Positions 25,408-33,631 of a stretch of DNA of 33,631 nt are shown in pieces. The notes below the pieces were generated by a model, which made no database searches, was not told the origin of the DNA, and saw only the letters and a list, made by a program, of their open reading frames with translations. Position 1 is the stretch's first letter. Each line of letters begins with the position of its first letter. The position numbers and the translations under genes are program-made. Source of the DNA: JANPPS01 sp031428635 (GTDB lineage Bacteria; Pseudomonadota; Alphaproteobacteria; Acetobacterales; Acetobacteraceae); contig JANPPS010000101.1 in the NCBI GenBank assembly GCA_031428635.1, forward strand, positions 1 to 33,631, given 5' to 3'.

Positions 25408-27522
25408 GTGGCACTTATCGTCGTAGTTGATGACAGCATCACAAACCGGAGTATATTCTCGCAACTCGCGCGTTCGATCGCCGACGACGCCACAGTTCAA
25501 TCGTTCAGCGATCCACTGGAGATGCTTGCCTGGGCTGCCGAAAAATCACCCGACTTAATCATTACCGACTACAAGATGCCCAGCCTGGATGGGGCGGAAT
25601 TCGTTAGTCAGCTGAGAACTCTGCCTCTAACACTGCATGTTCCGATAATCGTGATCACGGCCTATGAGGATCGCGCCTTCCGATTGAGGGCGCTCGACGC
25701 CGGAGCGACAGATTTCCTACTCAGCCCGGTGGACCACCAGGAATTCGTCACTCGGGGCCGCAACCTGCTGCACCTTGGCCAACAACAGCGGCTTGTGCGG
25801 ATGCACGCCCAAGGTTTGGAGCGTGAGCTTGAGTTGAGCGAGCGCTCACGAGCGACAGCCATTCGTGAAAACCGGACGCGCCTACTTCAGGTGATCGATA
25901 CTATTCCTGCCGTGATCAGCGCTGTGGACCGTGAGGGCAGACGGGTATTCATCAACCGATGCGGCGCCGACCTCCTCGCGGACCAGCCAACAAGCGACGA
26001 GCTTGCGCTTGAGGCCATTGACTCCGAAATCCTGAACGGTGGCATGCCCGTCCTCGGTGTTGAGGAAAATATCACGGACCGTCAGGGGGGAAAGCGCACG
26101 TTGCTGACGAGCAAGTTTCCGTTGCGCGACGACCAGGGGTCTGTGGTCAACATTCTCAAGACCTCCTTCGACATCACGGATCGCAAGCGCGCGGAGCAAG
26201 CGTTGTTCGAGCTGGCGCACCACGATGCGCTGACCGGCCTGCCGAACCGCCTCTTTCTGCATGCGCAGCTTACGACGGAGCTGGTGAAGGCCGCCGGGAC
26301 TGGCGAGGGATTTGCTCTGCACTTTATCGATCTGGATCGTTTCAAGAGCATCAACGACGGCTTCGGGCATGATCAGGGCGACGGACTACTCAGGCAGGTG
26401 GCGGTACGGCTTCAGCGTGTTGTTGGCGCCCATGGCACGGTCGCACGCCTGGGCGGGGACGAGTTCGCGATCATTCAAACCGCCGTGGGCAATGCTGGGC
26501 TGGCCAGCAGCCTGGCTGAACAAGTGATCGCCGCGATCCGTGAGCCCGTTTTGATCGAGGGCCGCAAGGTTCGGATCGGGGCGAGCATCGGCGTCACGCT
26601 GGCGCCCGCGGACGCAGAGACCGTGGAGCAGCTTTTGAAGTGCGCCGACCTGGCAATGTATCGTGCCAAGCGCGAGGGCAGAGACTGCGCAAGATTTTTC
26701 AGGCCCGAGATGCAAGTTTCGGCTCGCGTCTCCGTGTTGCTCGAGATCGACCTTCGACAGGCCATTGAGCAGGGTGACCTCAGGATGCTCTATCAGCCGC
26801 AGGTCGACGTGCAGACCGGCGAGATCATCGGAGTGGAGGCTTTGCTGCGCTGGCAACGGGCCGGGCACGGCCTCGTCACCCCAGGTAAATTCCTATCGCT
26901 TGCGGAGAACACGGGCCTAATCGTTTCCATCGATCAATGGGCGCTACACGAATCGTGCCGGCAAGCCGCGGCTTGGTCAGATGAAGGCCATTCCATACGG
27001 GTCGCGGTGAACATCTCTTCCAAGACCTTCCGGGCAGGCAGCGTCTATAGCCTTGTAATGGATACGCTGCGTTCGACCGGGCTATCTCCCATGTTGCTCG
27101 AGCTTGAGCTCATCGAGAGCACCCTATTGGAAGACCACCATGCCATCCGGGCTGAACTCCAGTCGCTTCGGGCAATAGGGGTGCGAGTCGCCATCGACGA
27201 TTTCGGCACGGGCTACTCGTCGCTCGCCTATCTGCAGTCCCTCCCGGTCGATCGCCTTAAGCTCGACCGGTCGTTCATACGCCGCCTTGGCCGAGGCCCA
27301 AGCGGCGCGGCAATCGTCGCGGCGGTCGCTAGCATCGGACAGAGCCTGGGGATGGATGTCCTCGCTGAGGGCATCGAGACATTTCCGCAACTTCAACATG
27401 TCAAGGCTGCGGGCTGCCAAAGCTACCAGGGATACCTGTTCAGCCCGGCGGTGGCACCCGATCAGCTCCGTAGCATGCTTGCACCGGGGGGCGCACGGTT
27501 GTGCTCCATATCAGTAGAATGA
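25408..27522 (+). CDS. REC-PAS-GGDEF-EAL response regulator (c-di-GMP synthesis/hydrolysis)
   Basis: A 704-residue response regulator. Receiver domain about 1-120 with phospho-acceptor Asp54 (LIITDYKMPSLDG) and Lys in LLSPVDH replaced (Ser in place of the usual Lys-Pro). A short helical linker leads to a PAS domain at about 155-257 (IDTIPAVISAVDREGRRVFI). The GGDEF domain (about 265-425) keeps the active motif at 349-353 with no RxxD inhibitory site at the usual place. The EAL domain (about 438-690) keeps EAL at 477-479, DDFGTGYSS, LKLDRSFI and AEGIE, so both activities look intact. Start: GTG at 25408 with GAGG 8 nt upstream; the open frame before it is not domain-like. Its stop overlaps the rpfC-like ATG by 4 nt (ATGA), so it is the probable phosphorelay output of that kinase. 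Confidence 0.92.
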   Translation: MALIVVVDDSITNRSIFSQLARSIADDATVQSFSDPLEMLAWAAEKSPDLIITDYKMPSLDGAEFVSQLRTLPLTLHVPIIVITAYEDRAFRLRALDAGATDFLLSPVDHQEFVTRGRNLLHLGQQQRLVRMHAQGLERELELSERSRATAIRENRTRLLQVIDTIPAVISAVDREGRRVFINRCGADLLADQPTSDELALEAIDSEILNGGMPVLGVEENITDRQGGKRTLLTSKFPLRDDQGSVVNILKTSFDITDRKRAEQALFELAHHDALTGLPNRLFLHAQLTTELVKAAGTGEGFALHFIDLDRFKSINDGFGHDQGDGLLRQVAVRLQRVVGAHGTVARLGGDEFAIIQTAVGNAGLASSLAEQVIAAIREPVLIEGRKVRIGASIGVTLAPADAETVEQLLKCADLAMYRAKREGRDCARFFRPEMQVSARVSVLLEIDLRQAIEQGDLRMLYQPQVDVQTGEIIGVEALLRWQRAGHGLVTPGKFLSLAENTGLIVSIDQWALHESCRQAAAWSDEGHSIRVAVNISSKTFRAGSVYSLVMDTLRSTGLSPMLLELELIESTLLEDHHAIRAELQSLRAIGVRVAIDDFGTGYSSLAYLQSLPVDRLKLDRSFIRRLGRGPSGAAIVAAVASIGQSLGMDVLAEGIETFPQLQHVKAAGCQSYQGYLFSPAVAPDQLRSMLAPGGARLCSISVE

Positions 27523-30032
27523 ACCGCGCCGCCGACTTCTACCGCAGCCTCGTCCAGCGCCTAAAGGCGTGCGGCAGTGGCGAGCATGAGATGCTGGTCA
27601 ATCGCCTTCTGATCGGGGCGGCAGCTCTGATGTACTACATCGTGGTTGCACGGAACGGCGTTGAAATCGCGATCCCATTGCTGCTTCTTGCACTGCTATT
27701 TTTCGCCGCCGCTGTGCTTCTAGTCATCCACGCCCTTTGGCGGCCAAGCGTGTCGAGGTTTCGCCGGCTGATTGCGCTCACCATGGACATCGCCGTTCTG
27801 TCCGCCGCCTTTCGCATCGGCGGCACCCTCGCGTCTCCGCTCTTTCCGATTTATCTCTGGATCATCCTGGGAAATGGCTTCCGGTTTGGGCTGCGCTGGC
27901 TGCAAACAGGTACGGCGCTGGCTTTCGCCGGCTTCAGTTGGGTCCTGCTTACGACACCGTATTGGGAAGCTAATCGGCCCCTTGGCCTCGGCCTGCTGAC
28001 CGGGCTCCTGGCAATTCCGCTCTACGCTCAAACACTCATCCGCAGGTTGTCCGATGCCAAGCTGCACGCCGAAGCGGCCAACGAGGCAAAGAGCATGTTT
28101 CTCGCCCGCGTAAGCCATGAGCTTCGCACTCCACTCAACGCCGTCATCGGTATGGGTGGCCTACTCGTGTCAACGCGCCTCGATTCTGAGCAACGGGAAA
28201 TGGCAGAAACGATCACCAGCGCCTCCACCTCGCTTTTGGCCCTGATTGATAACGTGCTCGACGTCTCACGGATCGAGGCCGGGAAGATGCCGGTGGAAGC
28301 CGTGCCGTTTGATCTTATCGAGCTGCTGCATGACGTAGTGGCCGTCGTCGACCCGAGTGCCAAGGAAAAGGGGCTGCGCGTTGCACTGCACGTAGCGGCC
28401 CGGACGCCGCTCGACCTGCATGGCGACGCCCGCCACCTTCGAGAGATCCTGGTTAACCTTCTCGGCAATGCCGTAAAATTTACAGCAACAGGCTATGTGG
28501 CGATTGCAGTCGACGCGGAGCCGACATCGGACTCACGCGCGCAGATCAGCTTCGAGGTCAGCGACACCGGGATCGGCATAAACCAATCAGCCCAGTGCCG
28601 CATCTTCGAGGAGTTCACGCAGGCCGACGACACGATCATGAATCGGTTCGGCGGTACCGGGCTTGGTCTTGCGATCACCCGGCAACTCGTTGAGTTGCTG
28701 GATGGACGGTTGGAGTTGCACAGTGTCGAAGGTGTCGGCAGCACTTTTACCGTCGTGCTGCCGCTTACGTGTTTGGAGGCGCCGTCAGCGGACCTTACCG
28801 GCATAGCCCTCGCTGCCTCGGCCAGGGATTTGGCTGAACTGGGCGGGCTTACGTCCCGACTGCGCCAGCTTGGGTGCGAGGTCGCATTACAGCCAAGCGC
28901 ACTATCCGCATCGCAAGGGATCCGGCTGGCGCGAGCTGCCGAGTTTCCGTCTGCCGCTGGGTCAGGTGAAGATCCGACCCCAGTTCCAATCCTGGTCGTC
29001 GACGGCAGCGACACCGTCACTGCCGAATTACGTCGGCATTGCCTGACGGCAATCTCTATTACGATGTCCGATGACCACTTACGGACGGCGCTACGTGTCG
29101 CGTGTGGTCGCCGCCTCTCCGCCAGCGCGATCGCGGAGCAGACATGGCAACGAGCAGCCAAGCTCCGCGTGCTGGTTGCTGATGATAACCGCGTCAACAT
29201 CCGGGTGGTCCAAATGGTTCTCGAACGGGCCGGGCATGACGTGGTGGCGGTTCGGGACGGCGAGATGGCGCTTGACGCTTTGGCTGAAAGCACCTTCGAC
29301 GCCGTGTTGATGGACCTAAATATGCCCGTGCTGGATGGGTTGGCGGCAACCAAGCTATTCCGGTTCGGAGCACTGGGCCAACCGCACACCACCATCATTG
29401 GGCTGACGGCGGACGTCACCGGCGAAGTTCGCGCGCGCTGCCTGGAGGCCGGCATGGATGATTGCCTGTCTAAGCCGATCGAGCCTCGGCAGCTTCTTGA
29501 CGCGCTCGACACTGCGGTAGCCCATGTAGGTCGCAAGGTATCCAAGCCTTCCAGCGAAAGCGTTACAGATATCGCCGTCCATCCCCGGTTCCGTCCGACA
29601 AGCGGACCGGCAGTGGACGTGGCCGTGCTGGCCAAACTGGAAGCGCTTGGTGGACGGGTATTCCTGAGTGACTTGATGAACGATTTCTTGTCCGATGCCA
29701 GTCAGTTACGTGAAGATCTTGTCGCGGCCTGTATGAGGGAAGACGTGGCCGAAGTACTTGCAAAAACCCATGCGTTGTTCAGCGCGGCCGGAAATATGGG
29801 GGCCGAGCCGTTGCGGCAGGTCTGCCGCGAGATAGAGAACCTGACCCCCAATGAGATGGCCCGTGCGGGCCGCCTGGGACTACCCGAGCTTGGTGCAGAG
29901 CTAGAGCGTATTGCGGTTGCTCTGCACCAGGCACGGCGTAGGAGTAGGCCCGGCGCAGATGAGCCGGCGGCGGGTGGAACGGTCAGCTCTATCTTCCGCC
30001 AGGACCCAATCCGGACGCCGCAGGCCCGATGA
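27519..30032 (+). CDS. rpfC: RpfC-like hybrid sensor kinase (DSF receptor candidate)
   Basis: An 837-residue membrane hybrid kinase. The N-terminal ~175 residues contain about five helices and share the RpfC sensor pattern (SPLFPIYLWIILGNGFRFG, TTPYWEANRPLGLGLLTGL, AIPLYAQTLIRRLSDA). HisKA follows with His200 (RVSHELRTPLNAVIG), then HATPase_c (NLLGNAVKFT, SDTGIGI, GTGLGLAIT). A poorly conserved ~120-residue stretch precedes a receiver with Asp599 (AVLMDLNMPVLDG) and a C-terminal Hpt domain with His751 (THALFSAAGNMGAE). This HK-REC-Hpt order matches Xanthomonas RpfC, which senses the diffusible signal factor (cis-2-unsaturated fatty acid). ATG at 27519 overlaps the upstream stop. The convergent rpfF-like gene completes the pair. 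Confidence 0.88.
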   Translation: MNRAADFYRSLVQRLKACGSGEHEMLVNRLLIGAAALMYYIVVARNGVEIAIPLLLLALLFFAAAVLLVIHALWRPSVSRFRRLIALTMDIAVLSAAFRIGGTLASPLFPIYLWIILGNGFRFGLRWLQTGTALAFAGFSWVLLTTPYWEANRPLGLGLLTGLLAIPLYAQTLIRRLSDAKLHAEAANEAKSMFLARVSHELRTPLNAVIGMGGLLVSTRLDSEQREMAETITSASTSLLALIDNVLDVSRIEAGKMPVEAVPFDLIELLHDVVAVVDPSAKEKGLRVALHVAARTPLDLHGDARHLREILVNLLGNAVKFTATGYVAIAVDAEPTSDSRAQISFEVSDTGIGINQSAQCRIFEEFTQADDTIMNRFGGTGLGLAITRQLVELLDGRLELHSVEGVGSTFTVVLPLTCLEAPSADLTGIALAASARDLAELGGLTSRLRQLGCEVALQPSALSASQGIRLARAAEFPSAAGSGEDPTPVPILVVDGSDTVTAELRRHCLTAISITMSDDHLRTALRVACGRRLSASAIAEQTWQRAAKLRVLVADDNRVNIRVVQMVLERAGHDVVAVRDGEMALDALAESTFDAVLMDLNMPVLDGLAATKLFRFGALGQPHTTIIGLTADVTGEVRARCLEAGMDDCLSKPIEPRQLLDALDTAVAHVGRKVSKPSSESVTDIAVHPRFRPTSGPAVDVAVLAKLEALGGRVFLSDLMNDFLSDASQLREDLVAACMREDVAEVLAKTHALFSAAGNMGAEPLRQVCREIENLTPNEMARAGRLGLPELGAELERIAVALHQARRRSRPGADEPAAGGTVSSIFRQDPIRTPQAR

Positions 30033-30084
30033 AGCGCGAAGGCGGCTCCATAAAGTCCGGCGAAGTCCGGCAGGACCGCCATTG

Positions 30085-31047
30085 TTACTCTGCTGCTGTT
30101 GGCGTCATCCTCAATGCCCGGCGGGACTGGGCAGAAACAAGCCGCTGCATCCGTCGCAGGTCGTCGTCTGTCAGAGAGAGCGCGGCGTCGACCCACATGT
30201 CCGTAATGCTGATCAGTTCCTCATGCGTGACCGGACGCACCAAGTCACGCATCGCGCGTACCGCCCGGCGTGCGTTACCGCGGCGCTCCCAATCAACGAT
30301 CAGGCGGCGCACCGCGGCGACGCCGTCGCCATCTTCGGCCAATACATCAACGAGCCCCATCTCATACAGTTCGGCCGCCGTGTAGATTTTGCCGCTTAGA
30401 ATCATGCCCTCCGCTGCGACCGGTGTCAGCCGCCGCGATAGAAAGCTATAGGCTCCCATGCCCGGAAACAGGTTGAACAGAACCTCCGGCAACCCGAATC
30501 GGGCACTGCGTTCGGCAACCATGGCGTGGCAGGACAAGGCCGCCTCAAAGCCGCCGCCGAGGGCTTGGCCTTGGACCAAGGCAATCGTCGCGATTTTACC
30601 GCCGTAGCCATCCGAGTTGTTAAATACGATCTCAACACATTTATGGGCATAGTCTTGCAGGGCCACGCGGTCTTGCGCCCTGATAGCGGAGGCAAACAGC
30701 GGCAGATCACCCCCGAGGTTATAAACGCCAGGGGTATTTGACGCGACAACCAGGGTACGTATCGATTGTAACTCTCCCCGTACTGTCGGCTTACGAATAG
30801 CCTGCAGTTCAGACTGCATTCTGGCCAACTCTTTGAGCAAGTCCGGCGTATAACTTGGTCGGTCACTGGCGCTCATTGAACACCAGAGCGTTCCTGTGTC
30901 TCGTTCCATTTCAAGGTCTAGGCAATGAAATAGCTTGGGGGACAACGGACCTTCATCATCGCGAGGGCCCATCAAAGATGGAACAGTAAAGGCCTGAGAA
31001 TTGGGACCATAGTCCTGAAATGAGCTGACATTGTGCATGGGCGTCAT
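30085..31047 (-). CDS. rpfF: RpfF-like DSF synthase (crotonase fold)
   Basis: A 320-residue crotonase-family protein close to RpfF. In RpfF two glutamates act in acyl-ACP thioester cleavage and dehydration to cis-2-unsaturated fatty acid; the matching residues are Glu168 (QALGGGFEAALSC) and Glu188 (FGLPEVLFNLFPGMGAYSFL). Other RpfF-like stretches are GVYNLGGDLPLFA, YAHKCVEIVFNN and KIATIALVQGQ. The N-terminal ~50 residues are variable. ATG at 31047 has GGAAG 8 nt upstream. It converges on the rpfC-like gene with 52 nt between stops, the same arrangement as rpfF/rpfC in Xanthomonas. No rpfB-like acyl-CoA ligase is nearby. A palindrome lies about 105-120 nt upstream. Confidence 0.9.
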   Translation of the reverse strand: MTPMHNVSSFQDYGPNSQAFTVPSLMGPRDDEGPLSPKLFHCLDLEMERDTGTLWCSMSASDRPSYTPDLLKELARMQSELQAIRKPTVRGELQSIRTLVVASNTPGVYNLGGDLPLFASAIRAQDRVALQDYAHKCVEIVFNNSDGYGGKIATIALVQGQALGGGFEAALSCHAMVAERSARFGLPEVLFNLFPGMGAYSFLSRRLTPVAAEGMILSGKIYTAAELYEMGLVDVLAEDGDGVAAVRRLIVDWERRGNARRAVRAMRDLVRPVTHEELISITDMWVDAALSLTDDDLRRMQRLVSAQSRRALRMTPTAAE

Positions 31048-31469
31048 GGGGATCTTCCGTTACGCTCCGCCCTCCTCGGCCCGGTACTTCGGATGAGCGG
31101 CGCATGTATGTAGATTAGCTGAGAGCCGCTTAACATCAACAAGCAAATGAATTAAGTTTTAAACTTAACGCCGGTATCATTTTGGGTCAAAAGAAGCGTA
31201 TCTAAGCCCCATAGTTGCCCTGTTAAGGACGTCGATTGTGCTAATTGTGTGCAATGTTGCCTTTACCGGTTCTCAGTCTCGTTTGTCTATGAGTTTCTTC
31301 TCCCTGCTCCGGCTCGCAAAAGAGTAGGAGGGCCATTTCGATTATCCGGATAGACCACGACGGATATGCGGTCGGCATGATGGTCCAAAAGTGAAATCGG
31401 CCCCCGTCATCGGCACATGGCCGTGTCCGCAGCGCCGGCCCAGCCAACTCCGGCCGTGGCACGTCGTAG
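31048..31469. other. AT-rich intergenic region upstream of rpfF
   Basis: About 420 nt without a convincing gene. The first 200 nt from rpfF are AT-rich and hold the palindrome and presumably the rpfF promoter. The remainder has short open frames on both strands, including a minus-strand frame running 31783-31241, with no recognisable motif; it lies antisense to the monooxygenase remnant and I do not call it. Confidence 0.5.
31152..31168. promoter_or_regulatory. Palindrome TTAAGTTT-T-AAACTTAA upstream of rpfF, candidate operator
   Basis: Perfect 8-nt arms around one central base, in an AT-rich patch 105-121 nt upstream of the rpfF-like ATG. It is suited to a dimeric repressor or activator, and its GTTTxAAAC centre echoes the palindrome at 25103-25118. 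Confidence 0.4.
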
Positions 31470-31949
31470 AAGCCGTCATCAAGCGACTGCCCTATCTCCA
31501 GCACAGCGCCCGCCAGCGCCCGACCAATTGCAGACAAGACGGAATCCTCGACACAGAGCCGTTTCCTGGGCGGTCCTGCTCCGAGATCAAAGCCGTTAGC
31601 GCAGAACGGCACAGCCCGAACATGAAACGGGCCGGGCACTAAGGTTTCCGTCATACTAGCCGGTGGCCAGCAAAACGCTTGGACGGCGACCGGTGGCAGG
31701 ATCGCCATTCTTGGGGTGGCCGCGGAGTCACCTGCTCTGGTGGACGTCGATGGCGCGTACGCGGTCTGGCTCGCGCACCACACTTGCCTCGCCGCAATTG
31801 TACGCCCGGACTGGTGCCTATACGGAACAGCAGGCGACGGCGTAGGACTTGCTGCACTGTTGGAGCGCCTGCAAGTAATGAAACCAGTGCAGTGGTTGAT
31901 TGATCCGGCTCGTCCTGATGGGATTCGATCCGCTTGTGAGCATTATTAA
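31470..31949 (+). pseudogene. Remnant of an FAD-dependent monooxygenase C-terminus
   Basis: The frame ending at TAA 31947-31949 contains ALVDVDGAYAVWLAHHTC and LAAIVRPDWCLYGTAGDGVG, the thioredoxin-like C-terminal tail of aromatic-ring flavin hydroxylases (MhpA/PgaE relatives: VD-x-DG...VRPD-x-Y..GTA). The same frame continues upstream through a TGA at 31623-31625 into FLGGPAPRSKPLAQNGT, which could be more of the same gene, and is stopped again near 31467. The FAD-binding GxGxxG part is absent. I read it as a truncated, nonsense-mutated fragment; the 5' limit is uncertain. A short expressed protein from GTG 31716 (77 aa) cannot be excluded. Confidence 0.45.
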
Positions 31950-32556
31950 TCACCCTTAGCCCGCGTCGGGAAATCCTAAATGATTCAGACCGGAAGGGTT
32001 ATACTTTAAATAGACGACGTGAGGACAGGGGATGACCGCAGCCACAGAAAGCTGATCCTCAATTTAAATAGTAAGGCGAGCATAGCAGCCGCCCGTGTCA
32101 AGGGGCTGCGATATACCAGCACCCGTTCAGGAAGCCGTCACCCTTTAGTTCCGCCGGGCTCGTATGCTTGGCATCGATGTATAGCGACTTGCCCTTTGAG
32201 ACCTACTGCCCCGTACCGTTTTCGCGGGCAATAGCGCTCCAGCCCGATGCCGCCGCGGGGTCGGTCGCCTTGAAGGCGGGCCAGTTCGCGGCGCAGGGGC
32301 CGTTGCAGGTGGACTTTCCGCCAGCGTCACTATCGAATCTCTAGAGCTTTGCCTGAAAATATGTCCGCCATTCCGACAGACATCCCACCCTGCGCCATCG
32401 CGCATCGCATTAGGATTAATCCAAAAACCCGGCCGTAAACGTCGAATTCTTTGGCATATCGTTTTCTCCTGACGGTTGCAGTGCAGATTTCGCCTCCGTG
32501 ACGGGGGACGCCGCCGCCGCCGCTTCATTCTATCCACTGCAAAATACCTTCGTCGG
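31950..32556. other. Gene-poor stretch with one weak short frame
   Basis: No recognisable gene. The best plus-strand candidate is 32177-32344 (55 aa, beginning MYSDLPFETYCPVPFSRAIA), in a frame open from 32075 but with no clear ribosome site and no family I know. It may be a remnant. A minus-strand frame across 32612-32145 is Arg-rich and looks like noise. Confidence 0.45.
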
Positions 32557-32946
32557 TCACAACAGACGTCCAGCGACAGTGTAGGCAAGATAAGCAAAAA
32601 GCGTCGCTCCAAGACAGAGGAGCAGGCCGACCAGCGTTATGTCCATTCGTGTCCCGCGTCCCGGCCGGGTTTCCTGCGCGTCGATGTCCCGCCCGACCTG
32701 GCGGAAGCGGATCGTGGCGACCACCATCATTGATGCGCCGAGCACGATGAGGAGTAGTCCGGCAATATCACCGACCGCCTCATTTGCAGGCGTCGGTGCT
32801 CGGCCTCCGAACGAGCGCGCGGCCACCTGCAGAAAGACGTCGAACTTCTCAACGATAAACCCGAAAGCCATGACGGCAATCGCCGTCCGAACCCAGGCGA
32901 GATAGGTCCGCTCGTTGGCGGCATGGTCCGAGTAGTGGCTGATCAT
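32557..32946 (-). CDS. DUF202/YidH-family small membrane protein
   Basis: A 129-residue inner-membrane protein with three helices: TAIAVMAFGFIVEKFDVFL, VGDIAGLLLIVLGASMMVVA and ITLVGLLLCLGATLFAYLAY. The N-terminal HAANERTYLAWVRTAIAVMA is the DUF202 signature (NERTxLAWxRT). Molecular role unknown; members are often linked to respiratory or stress loci. Its ATG overlaps the stop of an upstream minus-strand frame by 4 nt (ATGA), hinting that the upstream frame is or was translated. Confidence 0.9.
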   Translation of the reverse strand: MISHYSDHAANERTYLAWVRTAIAVMAFGFIVEKFDVFLQVAARSFGGRAPTPANEAVGDIAGLLLIVLGASMMVVATIRFRQVGRDIDAQETRPGRGTRMDITLVGLLLCLGATLFAYLAYTVAGRLL

Positions 32947-33131
32947 GTGGTGGTCGGACCCCCTGCGGTCGAAGCGGTCCGCATCTTTTCATTCGTGCCC
33001 CCGCGGTACCCCATTCCTTGCAGCATCGCTGTCACAAAGACGAGCGCCATCGGAAGATACCCAGTGGGACCTGTATCCTTTCTCGTCACCGACCCGGCCG
33101 ACGCGTTGTTCCAGACCATTGACGCCGTCAT
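32943..33131 (-). CDS. Possible small hydrophobic protein coupled to the DUF202 gene
   Basis: A frame ending with an ATGA overlap on the DUF202 start. From an ATG at 33131 it gives 62 aa with one hydrophobic run (GYLPMALVFVTAMLQGMGYR) and a polar Thr-rich tail. The frame stays open upstream to about 33380 but that part is Arg/Gly-rich and unlike a protein. No family recognised; no convincing ribosome site. The exact start (33131, 33119 or GTG 33089) is open, and it may be the end of a decayed gene. Confidence 0.3.
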   Translation of the reverse strand: MTASMVWNNASAGSVTRKDTGPTGYLPMALVFVTAMLQGMGYRGGTNEKMRTASTAGGPTTT

Positions 33132-33164
33132 GGGCCACGCGGTTCTGAGCAGTGACCCCCCCCC

Positions 33165-33376
33165 TCTGAGCATGGTCCGCGGCATATTCCATCTCGGGCA
33201 TCCTCCCCGGACTCTGACCCGGCGTCGGCTACCCGACCGTCCGAGAGGAACTTCAGGTAGGACAGGATGGCGGTCATCTCCCGATCCTCGATCGTGCCCA
33301 CCGCGCCTGACTTCGCCCAACCGTTCGGAAAGTCCGCGTAGCCGCCCTGGAACAGTAGGCCGAACGTGCCCGTTCA
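33165..33376 (-). pseudogene. Probable cytochrome c C-terminal remnant
   Basis: A minus-strand frame reads TFGLLFQGGYADFPNGWAKS followed by AVGTIEDREMTAILSYLKFL, the final-helix pattern of small c-type cytochromes (D-x-E-x-x-A-I-L-x-Y-L-K). Two stop codons precede it directly and the haem-binding CxxCH is absent, so it is a fragment. The tail after LSDG drifts out of family. Limits are approximate. Confidence 0.35.
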
Positions 33377-33545
33377 TCATCTATGTTCGGACCTGAGCCG
33401 GCGGCGCATCGGTCGAACCCCTTAAAAGCCCGTGCCGATCATCACTGGAAACAACCGGCGCGAAACTCGGTTCAACAGCTACGCCGCAGCTAGGTCACGT
33501 CCGTCAACGTGGTGGGAATTTGTTGTAGGTTGATGTGGCCACGGA

Positions 33546-33631
33546 TCATTCGGCTGCGGTGGAAATCTGGGTTGGAAAGACCTCGACCATCGGCGGTGTA
33601 AGTTCGGCCATGGCCTCGGTCTGCATGTAGC
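33546..33631 (-). CDS. C-terminal end of a gene running off the window
   Basis: The minus-strand frame from the window edge to TGA (33546-33548) encodes 27 residues ending AELTPPMVEVFPTQISTAAE, with normal codon use. Too short to assign. The 170 nt between it and the cytochrome remnant hold nothing I can identify. Confidence 0.25.
   Translation of the reverse strand, partial: YMQTEAMAELTPPMVEVFPTQISTAAE

Noticed and set aside
28493..29635. 380-codon open frame on the minus strand inside the rpfC-like gene
   Set aside because: It is antisense to a kinase/receiver gene with every motif intact; Ser/Arg-rich composition and no motif of its own. GC-rich coding DNA often leaves such frames open.
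31241..31783. 180-codon minus-strand frame upstream of rpfF
   Set aside because: No family motif, cysteine/proline-rich, and antisense to a plus-strand stretch that matches a monooxygenase tail.

Overview
The window is GC-rich, densely packed bacterial chromosome. The conserved genes (NifU-type scaffold, TsaB, RimI, MucR, Fur, OlsB-like acyltransferase, Lnt and a Fur/MucR/XRE regulator set) point to an alphaproteobacterium, most likely Rhodospirillales/Acetobacteraceae; this is inferred from protein flavour and gene order only. I see no rRNA, tRNA, CRISPR array or intact insertion sequence.

Layout. (1) 1-3700: a membrane-anchored phosphate-binding-like/OmpA fusion and a large dynamin-like GTPase with a DUF697 tail. 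(2) 3717-11037: mostly minus-strand housekeeping chromosome: nfu, a RutE-like nitroreductase, tsaB, rimI, mucR, fur, an olsB-like gene, a 2-hydroxyacid dehydrogenase, lnt and an XRE regulator, many with 2-13 nt spacing or overlap; a tusA-type gene lies opposite rimI. (3) 11145-15171, plus strand: a secreted 5'-nucleotidase, a MaoC hydratase and a two-gene ABC-2 exporter. (4) 15252-24734: a selenium-flavoured accessory locus. Seven minus-strand genes (sodium:solute symporter, 72-codon small gene, TVP38 membrane protein, mercuric-reductase-like flavoprotein, two transferases of the types first named 'rSAM/selenodomain-associated', and a radical SAM enzyme) are chained by 4-nt start/stop overlaps at every junction. 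Upstream lie a HAD hydrolase and, divergently, a selenide water dikinase fused to an NADH-dehydrogenase-like flavoprotein. (5) 25408-31047: a DSF-type quorum-sensing locus: RpfC-like hybrid kinase and convergent RpfF-like synthase, with a REC-PAS-GGDEF-EAL protein where Xanthomonas carries RpfG. (6) 31048-33631: a gene-poor, decayed right end with a DUF202 membrane protein and fragments of a flavin monooxygenase and a cytochrome c.

The two most notable units are the translationally coupled cluster paired with selD, which looks like a pathway that consumes selenophosphate or handles a related metalloid/sugar product, and the DSF locus whose output is probably direct c-di-GMP synthesis and breakdown rather than HD-GYP hydrolysis.
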